Shown here: piece after piece, positions 1 to 7,327 of the stretch
How positions within the stretch are numbered: the stretch's first letter is position 1
Layout of the letters: every line of letters starts with the position of its first letter
Assembly (NCBI GenBank): GCA_018668475.1
Contig: JABJCZ010000417.1
Span: 1-10,173, forward strand
DNA: 10,173 nt
Origin: Alphaproteobacteria bacterium
Lineage (GTDB): Bacteria; Pseudomonadota; Alphaproteobacteria; UBA828
Reading direction: 5' to 3'
Program-made: the position numbers and the translations under genes
The notes under the pieces: model-generated
Seen by the model: the letters and a program-made list of their open reading frames with translations, nothing else
The model's database searches: none
What the model was told of the DNA's origin: nothing

Positions 1-281
1 GAATTGATGATGCCGCTGACGGACATCCATGTGCCTGAAATTCTCTCGACGATTCGGGCGTATGTGGTGACGGGTAACCCGAGTCCGCCGTATTCCTCAG
101 AGATGGTTGCACCGAAAAGACCCAATTCCTTGAGTTTTTCGACAATCTCGGCCGGATACGTGTCGGTGCTTTCGAGTTCCGTTACATAGGGACGGACATC
201 GCGCTCAAGAAAACGGTCAATGTTTTCAAGGATCAGACGCTCGTCTTCTGGGTCGATCGTGGACTGCCCGGGTTTTGCCAT
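1..281 (-). CDS. Acyl-CoA dehydrogenase, N-terminal part (runs off left edge)
   Basis: Reading the minus strand from 281 to the window edge gives an open frame beginning [17 protein letters not shown]. It carries the typical acyl-CoA dehydrogenase N-terminal helical domain: an F-x-x-x-x-V-x-P-like stretch ([11 protein letters not shown]), then a helix ending in [20 protein letters not shown], which is the conserved GLFG...PEEYGG-G signature of the family. Such enzymes are cytoplasmic FAD flavoproteins that introduce an alpha,beta double bond into acyl-CoA thioesters. The catalytic Glu and the FAD-binding parts lie outside the window, so the substrate class cannot be told. An in-frame ATG at 296 would add five residues (MELKI). 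I prefer 281 because the promoter candidate at 314-343 predicts a transcript start near 307, leaving a normal leader for 281 but only about 11 nt for 296, and a weak GGAA lies upstream of 281. The gene is divergent from the importer operon and may share its regulation. Confidence 0.85.
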   Translation of the reverse strand, partial: MAKPGQSTIDPEDERLILENIDRFLERDVRPYVTELESTDTYPAEIVEKLKELGLFGATISEEYGGLGLPVTTYARIVERISGTWMSVSGIIN

Positions 282-313
282 AATTTTGAGTTCCATTTGG
301 AGAAGAAGGACGC

Positions 314-343
314 ATTGTATCGAACTGAAAATTGTCCGGACAA
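314..343 (-). promoter_or_regulatory. Candidate sigma-70 promoter for the acyl-CoA dehydrogenase gene
   Basis: On the minus strand, TTGTCC (338-343) serves as a -35 element (4 of 6 matches to TTGACA). It is followed by an 18-nt spacer and TACAAT (314-319), 5 of 6 matches to the -10 consensus. The predicted transcript start is near 307, about 25 nt before the ATG at 281. The -35 hexamer is one half of the palindrome at 332-343, so a protein bound there would compete with RNA polymerase; this suggests repression. Based on pattern only. Confidence 0.45.
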
Positions 344-361
344 CAAATAATGTCCGGACAA
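332..361. promoter_or_regulatory. Tandem palindromic operator, TTGTCCGGACAA type
   Basis: TTGTCCGGACAA at 332-343 is a perfect 12-bp palindrome. Eighteen base pairs further on (centre to centre), TGTCCGGACA at 351-360 repeats ten of those bases, again as a perfect palindrome, with the trailing A at 361 also matching. Two weaker relatives lie in the same gene-free region: AAGTCCGGAA at 431-440 and TTGTCCGGTCA at 536-546. Two such sites in an intergenic region, one overlapping a promoter -35, are best read as binding sites of a dimeric helix-turn-helix regulator. Short palindromes of this shape are typical of GntR-type and similar regulators of catabolic operons, but the family cannot be fixed and no regulator gene is in the window. 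Confidence 0.6.
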
Positions 362-705
362 CTTAAAAACGTGTTGTGGCCATCGGCGTGACAAGGTATT
401 TCAGGCACTGAGAAATTTGATGATCGCCCAAAGTCCGGAAAAAAATTCGTGGCAACGGCGAGTGTTGGCGGATAGATATGTGAGCAATGCACGCTTGCGC
501 ATGCGGCGCGGGCGGGGCAAAGTTACATTAGAAAGTTGTCCGGTCATTTGTTTTTGAATGATCCGGGCGAGGGTGGATCGGGAGATCCCGTTATATAGGT
601 ATTCAAGTTGGTGCAGGATCGTCCAGGTGAGGCGACCCCGCCGATAGTGAACGCTGGCGCTGATAATGAATATTGGCGGCACTTATTTTGAGGACTACGG
701 AACGC

Positions 706-1830
706 ATGTCTGGACCAGGTGAAGTCATCATCACGAACGTGACCAAGACCTTCAGTGACACGGTTGCGGTCGAAAATATCAATCTCACGATTCCTGACGG
801 CAGTTATTGCTGTCTGCTTGGGCCAAGTGGGTGTGGCAAGACGACATTGCTGCGGATGATTGCGGGTCACGAGACGGCGACCGAGGGTGATATTTCCATC
901 GGTGGGCAGTCGGTTATTGGCTTGCCGACGGGGCAGCGCGGGACATCAATGATGTTCCAGAGCTACGCCCTGTTCCCGCACTTGTCGGTCCTCGATAATG
1001 TGGCGTTCAGCCTCAAGATGAAGGGCGTCGGCAAGAATGATCGCCGCGGCCAGGCTTACGAGGTGCTTAAGAAGGTGCAGCTCGACCCCTTGGCGGATCG
1101 TATGCCAGCGCAGCTTTCTGGTGGCCAGCAGCAACGCGTGGCGCTGGCACGATCGCTGATTACTAATCCGAAAGTGCTGCTGCTCGATGAGCCGTTGTCG
1201 GCACTTGACGAGTATCTCCGCTTGCAGATGCGTGCCGAGGTAAAGAAGCTTCAAATCGATCTGGGCATTACCTTTATTCACGTGACGCACACTCAGCCGG
1301 AAGCATTGGCGCTTGCTGATCTTGTTGTTGTCATGGATACCGGACACATCGAGCAAATCGGGTCCGGTCGCACAATTTATGATGAGCCTGCAACGACTTA
1401 TGTGGCAGAGTTCATGGGTGGTTGGAACGTATTCGGTGGACAGGTCGCGGGTGTTGAAGCTGACATGCAGACCGTCAGAGGGGCCGCCGGGGAAGAGTTT
1501 CATGTGCCAGTAGATGGCCATACCAAGGGCCAGGACCTGAACTTTGGCGTGCGGCGGGACAAAGTGCATCTGGCCGGTACGGATGGTCAGGAGGATCGTG
1601 GCAACTCGTTGAACGGTAAGGTTCATGCAATTGAGTATCAGGGCAGCTGGGTCAAGGTGACCATTGAACGCCCCGATGCGCCGGAACTGGTTGCAGTGAT
1701 TGAAGACCGGGAATACTTCGCCCGCCCTGCAAATGTCGGGGATGAGGTGACGGCAACCTGGTCTGCCGAAGATGTTCATCTGATGGAAAAAGCCATTGGT
1801 GAGCAGAATTTGATCGGAGAAAGCTTCTGA
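706..1830 (+). CDS. ABC transporter ATP-binding protein, PotA/spermidine-putrescine type
   Basis: This 374-residue cytoplasmic ATPase powers the importer encoded downstream. From the ATG at 706, the motifs come in order: Walker A GPSGCGKTT (39-47), Q-loop Gln85 in MMFQSYALFPH, signature LSGGQQQR (from 137), Walker B VLLLDEP (157-163), D-loop SALD (165-168) and switch His195. Residues from about 260 on form a TOBE-like C-terminal region, as in PotA, UgpC and FbpC proteins; the length fits that group. The switch region reads THTQPEA where most relatives have THDQEEA, while the catalytic His is kept. A TTG at 673 would add 11 residues (MAALILRTTER), but homology begins after 706 and an AGGA lies at 691-694, so 706 is preferred. 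It is the first gene of the operon, 112 bp before the binding-protein gene. Substrate cannot be inferred from the ATPase; polyamine specificity is only one option for this subfamily. Confidence 0.92.
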   Translation: MSGPGEVIITNVTKTFSDTVAVENINLTIPDGSYCCLLGPSGCGKTTLLRMIAGHETATEGDISIGGQSVIGLPTGQRGTSMMFQSYALFPHLSVLDNVAFSLKMKGVGKNDRRGQAYEVLKKVQLDPLADRMPAQLSGGQQQRVALARSLITNPKVLLLDEPLSALDEYLRLQMRAEVKKLQIDLGITFIHVTHTQPEALALADLVVVMDTGHIEQIGSGRTIYDEPATTYVAEFMGGWNVFGGQVAGVEADMQTVRGAAGEEFHVPVDGHTKGQDLNFGVRRDKVHLAGTDGQEDRGNSLNGKVHAIEYQGSWVKVTIERPDAPELVAVIEDREYFARPANVGDEVTATWSAEDVHLMEKAIGEQNLIGESF

Positions 1831-1942
1831 GTCTAAGGAAGTGCCGATCGGGTGCCCGTCGGATTGAGGGTTTGGCAGATGGGGACCCAGTTAAGAACGA
1901 TAATAATTTTTCAGCTACTGAAACAGGTGAGGAGAACACGAT

Positions 1943-3241
1943 ATGAGTGAGAAGAAAAAAATCGCATCAAAAGGTGTTAGCCGTCGTGCCGTTTTGAAGG
2001 GCACAGCAGCTGTCGCCGGTGTTGGCGCAGCCGCAGCCGTTGGCGGGTTTCCGACAGTTTGGGCCAATGAGCTCAAAGACATCACACTTCGGACCCTTGG
2101 TCTGGCGGTGTCCAATATGGATCCGTTCGCCAAGATGGCCAGCGATGCTCTGGGCTTTACTGTTCAGCAAACCGCTATCGACCTGGGCTCGATCGCCAAT
2201 CGTGGCATCACCCAGCCGAAGTCGTTTGATATTCTGGAGCCGGCTTATCTCCAGATGAAGTTCGTTTGGCCGACTGGCAACTTCCAGCCGGTTGACGCCA
2301 ATCGGCTTACGGAGTGGAACAATATTTCCCCGCTCTACACGACCGGTAAGATCTGGGATGACTCCTGGTATGGCGACGGCCAGAACCCAAGCACCGTGCA
2401 GTATGTTGATAGCCCGGATGCAACTGGTTTCGCCGCTGCCGGCAGCTCAGATATGTTGACCTGCATGCCGATCCTGCACAATGCCGATACGCTGGGTCTT
2501 CGCCCGGACGTCATTACCCGCCCAATCGATTCATGGGGCGAGTTGTTGAATGACGAGTTCAATGGCAAGACTGCCCTTGTTGGTTTCCCGGCCATTGGCC
2601 TGATGGATGCTGCTATGGCTCTGGAAGCGCTGGGCATGGCGACTTACGGCGATAAAGGTCAGATGACCCGCGCCGAGATCGACAAGACCATCGACCTTCT
2701 CATTGAATACAAGAAGAAGGGGCACTTCCGGGCGCTCTGGACGACATTCAATGAGTCGGTGAACCTGATGCTTTCGGGTGAGGTCGTGTTGCAGTCCATG
2801 TGGTCACCAGCTGTGACTGCTGTGCGCGCCAAGGGTGTTCCTTGCGTGTATCAGGATCTCAAGGAAGGCTATCGTTCCTGGACCCTTGGTCTGATGCTGC
2901 CGAAGCACAACCAGGGTAAGAAGCTCGATGCGACGTATGATTACCTGAACTGGTATCTGTCGGGTCCGGCCGGAACGTTCCTCGGTCGTCAGGGTTACTA
3001 TGTTGCTACGCCTGACAACACCAAGAAGGACATGCCGGCTGCGGAATGGGACTTCTGGTATGAGGGCAAGGCTGCCACCACCGAAATCCGTGACCCGTTT
3101 GGTGGTCTCATGGAGAAGGTTGGTGCGGTTCGTGATGGCGGTAGCTATCGCAACCGGATGGGCCGTGTCGCAGTGTGGAACTCGGTCATGGATGAGAACG
3201 AGTACCTCACCGACAAGTGGAATGAGTTCGTCGCCGCATAA
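1943..3241 (+). CDS. Tat-exported extracellular solute-binding protein, PotD-like
   Basis: This 432-residue periplasmic protein captures the substrate for the importer. The N-terminus has a basic start, the twin-arginine motif SRRAVLK (13-19), an Ala/Gly/Val-rich hydrophobic segment and a likely cleavage after VWA (39-41), so export of the folded protein by the Tat pathway is predicted. The mature part (for example SFDILEPAYLQMKFVWPTGNF, split over 96-116, and the later LGLMLPKHNQGKKLDATYDYLNWYLSG) matches the periplasmic family-1/PotD-type binding fold found with PotABC transporters. It is longer than E. coli PotD (about 348 residues), so specificity may differ. A strong AGGTGAGGAG (1925-1934) lies 8 nt before the ATG, suggesting efficient translation. 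A stable hairpin follows the stop. The ligand is not identifiable by eye; an amine, amide, or carboxylated small molecule is possible. Confidence 0.88.
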   Translation: MSEKKKIASKGVSRRAVLKGTAAVAGVGAAAAVGGFPTVWANELKDITLRTLGLAVSNMDPFAKMASDALGFTVQQTAIDLGSIANRGITQPKSFDILEPAYLQMKFVWPTGNFQPVDANRLTEWNNISPLYTTGKIWDDSWYGDGQNPSTVQYVDSPDATGFAAAGSSDMLTCMPILHNADTLGLRPDVITRPIDSWGELLNDEFNGKTALVGFPAIGLMDAAMALEALGMATYGDKGQMTRAEIDKTIDLLIEYKKKGHFRALWTTFNESVNLMLSGEVVLQSMWSPAVTAVRAKGVPCVYQDLKEGYRSWTLGLMLPKHNQGKKLDATYDYLNWYLSGPAGTFLGRQGYYVATPDNTKKDMPAAEWDFWYEGKAATTEIRDPFGGLMEKVGAVRDGGSYRNRMGRVAVWNSVMDENEYLTDKWNEFVAA

Positions 3242-3260
3242 GGTAACGGACCTAGGGCAT

Positions 3261-3284
3261 TGCGGGGCGCTTCGGCGCCCCGCA
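3261..3284 (+). terminator. GC-rich UUCG hairpin after the binding-protein gene (attenuating or mRNA-protecting)
   Basis: GCGGGGCGC (3262-3270) pairs perfectly with GCGCCCCGC (3275-3283) around a TTCG loop closed by C-G, the extra-stable tetraloop; T3261-A3284 adds a tenth pair. AGGTAA (3241-3246, including the last base of the stop codon) can also pair with TTACCT (3285-3290) at the base. No T run follows directly: T-rich sequence begins only at about 3301, some 17 nt later. A classical intrinsic terminator is therefore uncertain. A role in partial termination or in protecting the 3' end of the binding-protein mRNA fits its place between a binding protein and its permeases. Confidence 0.65.
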
Positions 3285-3387
3285 TTACCTTGAATTATTA
3301 TCGATTTTTTGTTTTTCGATTTTGTTTGAACATTTAGTTTCCACCCCTCCCTAGATACAATTAGCGACCGGACCGGATACAAGACCT

Positions 3388-4254
3388 ATGGCGCCCATGA
3401 TCGAGCGAATGCAGCGATATACCACTGCGCTGCAACTGACCCCCTTGGGGATCACGCTGTTACTCTTCCTGATTGGCCCGATCGTCGTGATCCTCATCAC
3501 GAGTTTCTGGAAGTTCAACGGATTCATGACGACCCCAGATTTTGTCGTCAAAAATTATGTAAAGATGTTTTCGTCCGGCCTTACACTGGACAATTACCTG
3601 GAAACAATACGTATCGCGGCCATTGTTTGGGTCACGACGGCGGTTCTCGGGTTCATCATTGCCTATTATCTGGTGTTCGATCTTCTGACGCTCAAAAGCA
3701 AGATGCTGTTGTTCTTGCTCTGTGTGGTGCCGTTCTGGACATCAGGTGTTATTCGGATGATCGCCTGGATCCCGTTCCTGGGCAAAGAGGGCGTGATCAA
3801 TCGTGCTTTCATGGGTATTGGCATAACCGACGAGCCCCTTGAATTCCTATTGTTCTCCGAATTTGCCGTCATCATGTCTTATGTCCACGTGTTCACCCTG
3901 TTCATGGTGGCGCCGCTGTTCAATACGATGGCCAAAATCGATCCTGCCCTTATCGAAGCCGCGCGCGACAACGGCGCCAAGGGGTGGCAAATTCTGCTCC
4001 ACGTCATCATTCCCTTGTGCAAACCGGGTATCGCGATCGGCAGTATTTTCGTGATCAGCCTGACGCTGTCTGACTTTACGGCCGTTCGGCTTCTGTCAGG
4101 CGCCAATGTTGGCACTGTGGCGCTCTCGATTTCCAATACAATTGGCAGCCTTAATTTCGCCTACGCGTCAGCTAATTCACTGTTTCTGTTGATAGTCCTC
4201 CTCCTGATAGTGGGCGGCATAATGCGAATCGTCGACGTGAGGAAACAGCTATGA
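3388..4254 (+). CDS. ABC transporter permease 1, PotB-like
   Basis: This 288-residue inner-membrane protein forms half of the importer channel. Hydrophobic segments lie near residues 19-40, 75-97, 105-127, 155-180, 205-228 and 264-283, giving the six-helix layout of the family. The cytoplasmic coupling (EAA) loop reads IEAARDNGAKGW (189-200) and is followed by the conserved PLCKPGI, the site that contacts the ATPase. Length is normal. The ATG at 3388 has only a weak upstream CGGA (3373-3376); ATGs at 3397 and 3409 are alternatives that would remove 3 or 7 residues, all before the first helix. A 146-bp gap with a hairpin and a T-rich stretch precedes it, and its stop overlaps the next start (ATGA), implying coupled translation of the two permeases. 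Confidence 0.9.
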   Translation: MAPMIERMQRYTTALQLTPLGITLLLFLIGPIVVILITSFWKFNGFMTTPDFVVKNYVKMFSSGLTLDNYLETIRIAAIVWVTTAVLGFIIAYYLVFDLLTLKSKMLLFLLCVVPFWTSGVIRMIAWIPFLGKEGVINRAFMGIGITDEPLEFLLFSEFAVIMSYVHVFTLFMVAPLFNTMAKIDPALIEAARDNGAKGWQILLHVIIPLCKPGIAIGSIFVISLTLSDFTAVRLLSGANVGTVALSISNTIGSLNFAYASANSLFLLIVLLLIVGGIMRIVDVRKQL

Positions 4255-5099
4255 GCGCGGCCATGAAGGTGCGGCGGACCAATTGGTATTACGTCCGCAG
4301 CGTAATTTTTTACCTGTTTCTCCTGTTTCTTTACGGCCCCATCTTCGTTATGGCGGTGCTGTCATTCCAGGGCGAGACCGGGGGCCTGACTTTCCCGATG
4401 CGGGGTGTGTCGCTGCACTGGTTCGGTGATGTATTTAACCCGTCCTATATTGGTGATTTCCGTTGGCCGTGGGGACGTTCCGTCATTCTGGCCCTGATCG
4501 TTATGGTTCTGACCATGACCATCTCCTTTCTGGCTGGCCTTGCATTCCGCAAACCGTTTTTCGGCAACTCGATATTCTTCTACCTGGTGGTTACGAGCCT
4601 CGTTGCCCCGTCGATCCTGATTTCACTGGGTATTGGGCGTGCGTTCACCAGCCTTGGCATGGAGAGCGCATGGTGGTCCGGTGCGCTGGGTGCGCATCTG
4701 ACATGGACACTGCCATTTGGTGTCCTGATCATGCTGGCAGTGTTCAGCCGGTTTGACCCCAGATTGGAAGAAGCGGCGAGGGACCTCGGATCGACGACCT
4801 GGCAGACGTTGAAGTCAGTCGTCATTCCCATCACCCTGCCGGGTCTCGTTGGTGTGGCGCTGTTCGGTTTCACCTTGTCCTACGACGAGTATGCGCGGAC
4901 ATCACAAGTCTCTGGCGAATTCAATACCTTGCCGCTGGAACTTGTCTCGGTGACCGGAACCGCAGCGACGCCATCGCTATATGCGATTGGAACAATCACC
5001 ACGGTATTCTCGCTGTTGGTGATTGCGATAAGTTTTGCGGCGCTCTACGTCATTCAAAAACGCAGAACCGGCGGTGGCAGTTACGCCCCGAGCGAATAA
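4251..5099 (+). CDS. ABC transporter permease 2, PotC-like
   Basis: This 282-residue inner-membrane protein is the second half of the channel. It begins with a short basic cytoplasmic stretch (MKVRRTNW), followed by a first helix near 17-38 and further helices near 77-97, 107-130, 147-166, 189-210 and 240-265. The EAA loop is EEAARDLGSTTWQTL (173-187), followed by the conserved PITLPGL. The SFQGE and SYDEY motifs are placed as in PotC/YdcV proteins. Its ATG overlaps the preceding stop by four bases, and GAGGAA at 4239-4244 gives a good ribosome binding site with 6 nt spacing. It completes an ATPase, binding-protein, permease, permease set. The C-terminal tail is short and basic (QKRRTGGGSYAPSE). 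Confidence 0.9.
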   Translation: MSAAMKVRRTNWYYVRSVIFYLFLLFLYGPIFVMAVLSFQGETGGLTFPMRGVSLHWFGDVFNPSYIGDFRWPWGRSVILALIVMVLTMTISFLAGLAFRKPFFGNSIFFYLVVTSLVAPSILISLGIGRAFTSLGMESAWWSGALGAHLTWTLPFGVLIMLAVFSRFDPRLEEAARDLGSTTWQTLKSVVIPITLPGLVGVALFGFTLSYDEYARTSQVSGEFNTLPLELVSVTGTAATPSLYAIGTITTVFSLLVIAISFAALYVIQKRRTGGGSYAPSE

Positions 5100-5127
5100 G
5101 CCGGCAATTTAGAAGTCCAGGCTCTTC

Positions 5128-5155
5128 ACCCGGTGGCGCTATAGCTTCACCGGGT
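5128..5155 (+). promoter_or_regulatory. Inverted repeat between permease 2 and hyuA
   Basis: ACCCGGTG (5128-5135) pairs perfectly with CACCGGGT (5148-5155) across a 12-nt loop, 29 bp after the permease stop and about 100 bp before hyuA. No T run follows, so it is not a standard terminator. It could be an RNA hairpin that stabilises the upstream message, or a DNA operator. Nothing else recognisable lies in the 158-bp gap except the hyuA ribosome binding site AGGAG (5245-5249). Confidence 0.4.
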
Positions 5156-5257
5156 AGTGATCTGGCTGATCGTGAATTTGCTCCCCGCTTCGGCAGGAGC
5201 CAACTTGTTGACCATTATTGGCCTGAACACTACCGGCCATAAACAGGAGAACCGACC

Positions 5258-7309
5258 ATGGCGTATCGCTTGGGCGTGGATGTGGGTGGCACATTCACTG
5301 ACCTGCTCTTGATTGATGAGGATTCCGGACAAACCTTCCTGGCGAAGGTTCCTTCAACTCCGGCGGACTCTTCCATCGGCGTGTTGAACGGCATCGAGCG
5401 CGTCTGTAAGGACGCCGGCGTCGACCCGAGCAACATCACCCACGTAATGCACGGTACCACCGTGGCAACCAACACCATCCTCGAAGGGAAGGGGGCCAAC
5501 GTCGGCCTCGTGACCACCGAGGGTTATCGACAGGTGCTGCAAATTGCGCGGTCCTTCGTGCCGGGCATCCTTGCCGGTTGGATCATCTGGCCCAAGCCAG
5601 AACCATTGGCCCCGCTTGAGCTGACTGTTGAAGCCAAGGAGCGCATGAGCGCCCGTGGCGAGATTGTTCGCGGTCTCGACGAAGCCGACTTGCGCAAGAA
5701 GATTGAATATCTCGCCGGTCGCGGCATTGAGGCACTGACCGTTTCGCTGATCAACGCCTATACCAATGGCGAGACCGAGGTTCGTGTCCGCGAGATCGCT
5801 GCCGAGATTATGCCGGATGTCCCGATTTCAATCTCGTCGGAAGTGCTTCCGGAAATGTACGAATACGAGCGGACTATCACGACGGTCGCCAATTCCTACA
5901 TCGCCCCAAAGGTTCGTCTGTATCTTTCGAATCTAAAAAAGGAATTGCAGAACCGCGGCGTAAATGCGGATTTGCACATTTTGCGGTCTGATGGTGGACT
6001 CACGTCGGTTGAAGGCGCACGTAAGTCGCCGATCAATGTGCTCATGAGTGGGCCCGCCGGTGGTGTGTCCGGCGCTCTTTGGGTGGCCAAGAAGGCTGGT
6101 TACAAGAACTTGCTGACTCTCGATATTGGCGGCACGTCAACGGACGTGGCGCTCATTCAGAACGGCGTCGCCCGCCGTCGCCGCGAAACCACGGTTGGTG
6201 ATATCACGGTCCGTGCCTCTTCGCTTGATGTGCGTACCGTCGGTGCCGGGGGCGGTTCAATTGCTCACGTACCAGAATTGACGAAGGCGCTGCGGGTTGG
6301 TCCGCAAAGTGCCGGCGCAGTTCCGGGCCCGGCCTGTTACGGCCATGGCGGCACCTTGCCTGCGGTGACCGACGCCAATGTGGTGCTCGGGTACCTGCCC
6401 GACGAACTCGTGGGCGGCGGCATGAAAATGGATGTAGCTGCGGCAACTGCTGCGGTGCAGACAGTGGCTGACGCCATGGGCCTCGGGCTCAAGGAAGCTG
6501 CAGCCGGTATCATCGATATCGTCAACGAGAACATGTTTGGTGCCTTGCGGCTCGTGTCAGTTGAGCAGGGGTTCGATCCCCGGGACTTTGCACTGATCGC
6601 TTTTGGCGGTGCGGGCCCGTTGCATGCAAACGCTCTTGGCAAACTGATGGGATCGTGGCCGGTGATTATTCCACCGTCCCCGGGCGTGCTTTGTGCTTAT
6701 GGAGACGCGACAACCCGATTGACCGATGAATCGTCTCGCAGTCTTGTGCGGCGCTATTCTGAGACCAGTGATGCCGAGGTCAAGGCGCTGATGGACGAGT
6801 TGACCGCGACGGCAAAGGCTGCTGTCGATGAGGCGGGAGTTCCCGACGCGGATCAGAGCATTCATTATGAAATTGATGTTCGGTACCACGGGCAAGGACT
6901 GGTGTTGCCGATTGTGTTTACGGCAGACGACTTTGCCAACGGTGGCTTGGACAAAATCGGTGAGCGGTTTGATGAGGAGCACACACAGCTCTTCACATTT
7001 GCGCTGGAAGCCGAGCATGAGATCGTGACTTTACGCGCGATTGTTCAGGGGCCGGAGACACTCGCCGAGGCCGGTATCGTGGAAGAAGGCGGGACTGATC
7101 CGTCTTCGGCTTTGGTAAAAGAGACCACCGTCTTTGTTGACGGCGCGGACCAGAAGGCCGGAATTTTCGATCGTAGCAAGCTAAAAGCGGGCAACAAAAT
7201 TGCCGGTCCGGCTATAGTGACCGAGATGGATTCCACAACGGTCATTCTTCCGAACCATGTCGGTGAAATCGACAAGGTTGGTAACATCATTATTCAGCCA
7301 GTCGACTGA
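5258..7309 (+). CDS. hyuA: Hydantoinase/oxoprolinase family protein, HyuA-type ATP-dependent subunit
   Basis: This 683-residue cytoplasmic protein is the ATP-using subunit of a two-part enzyme. Members hydrolyse hydantoins, 5-oxoproline or lactams, or carboxylate ketones such as acetone and acetophenone, each by ATP-driven activation of the substrate. It starts with the nucleotide-binding motif DVGGTFTD (8-15), then HGTTVATN (65-72) of the N-terminal Hydant_A_N region. The actin-like central domain shows SGPAGGV (264-270), DIGGTSTDV (289-297), GAGGGS (329-334), PGPACYGHGG (356-365), TDAN (371-374) and FGGAGPLHA (449-457). The C-terminal domain ends in the usual GPAIV-x-x-x-DSTTV pattern before a glycine-rich strand. 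All phosphate-binding motifs look intact and the length is standard for HyuA. AGGAG at 5245-5249 lies 8 nt before the ATG. It is 18 bp upstream of hyuB, its expected partner. The substrate is not readable from sequence. Confidence 0.92.
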   Translation: MAYRLGVDVGGTFTDLLLIDEDSGQTFLAKVPSTPADSSIGVLNGIERVCKDAGVDPSNITHVMHGTTVATNTILEGKGANVGLVTTEGYRQVLQIARSFVPGILAGWIIWPKPEPLAPLELTVEAKERMSARGEIVRGLDEADLRKKIEYLAGRGIEALTVSLINAYTNGETEVRVREIAAEIMPDVPISISSEVLPEMYEYERTITTVANSYIAPKVRLYLSNLKKELQNRGVNADLHILRSDGGLTSVEGARKSPINVLMSGPAGGVSGALWVAKKAGYKNLLTLDIGGTSTDVALIQNGVARRRRETTVGDITVRASSLDVRTVGAGGGSIAHVPELTKALRVGPQSAGAVPGPACYGHGGTLPAVTDANVVLGYLPDELVGGGMKMDVAAATAAVQTVADAMGLGLKEAAAGIIDIVNENMFGALRLVSVEQGFDPRDFALIAFGGAGPLHANALGKLMGSWPVIIPPSPGVLCAYGDATTRLTDESSRSLVRRYSETSDAEVKALMDELTATAKAAVDEAGVPDADQSIHYEIDVRYHGQGLVLPIVFTADDFANGGLDKIGERFDEEHTQLFTFALEAEHEIVTLRAIVQGPETLAEAGIVEEGGTDPSSALVKETTVFVDGADQKAGIFDRSKLKAGNKIAGPAIVTEMDSTTVILPNHVGEIDKVGNIIIQPVD

Positions 7310-7315
7310 TTGAAC

Positions 7316-7320
7316 GGGAG
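7316..7320 (+). promoter_or_regulatory. Ribosome binding site fixing the hyuB start
   Basis: GGGAG at 7316-7320 lies 7 nt before the ATG at 7328. A TTG immediately after the hyuA stop (7310) is in frame, but it precedes this site and would place it inside the coding sequence, so 7328 is the likely start. Confidence 0.7.
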
Positions 7321-7327
7321 CGATACG

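Larger units (their letters stand above)
282..705. other. Divergent intergenic control region without a gene
   Basis: About 420 bp separate the minus-strand acyl-CoA dehydrogenase from the plus-strand transporter operon. Open frames here on either strand overlap each other, lack convincing ribosome binding sites and show no recognisable protein family, so I call none a gene. The region holds the palindrome cluster, the minus-strand promoter candidate, a second short inverted repeat (GGATC-4 nt-GATCC at 575-588) and an AT-rich TTATATAGG at 591-599. I could not find a convincing -35/-10 pair for the plus-strand operon; TATATA at 592-597 and GATAAT at 662-667 are possible -10 elements without a good partner. 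A plus-strand leader may therefore be long. Confidence 0.6.

Noticed and set aside
401..682. Minus-strand open frame with a helix-like stretch (LEYLYNGISRSTLARIIQKQ)
   Set aside because: Slightly reminiscent of a small DNA-binding protein, but it lacks a good ribosome binding site, overlaps other frames and matches no family I recognise; treated as chance within the control region.
946..1779. Long minus-strand frame opposite the ATPase gene
   Set aside because: It is antisense to a gene with all ABC ATPase motifs; its translation is rich in His, Arg and Cys without domain features, as expected of a shadow frame.
1844..1862. Small imperfect hairpin CCGA-T-CGGG / CCCGTCGG after the ATPase gene
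   Set aside because: The stem is short with a bulge and a tiny loop, and no T run follows; not supported as a terminator.
3326..3361. Possible promoter TTGAAC ... TACAAT before permease 1
   Set aside because: Both hexamers look reasonable, but the spacer is 24 nt, too long for sigma-70; kept only as a curiosity.
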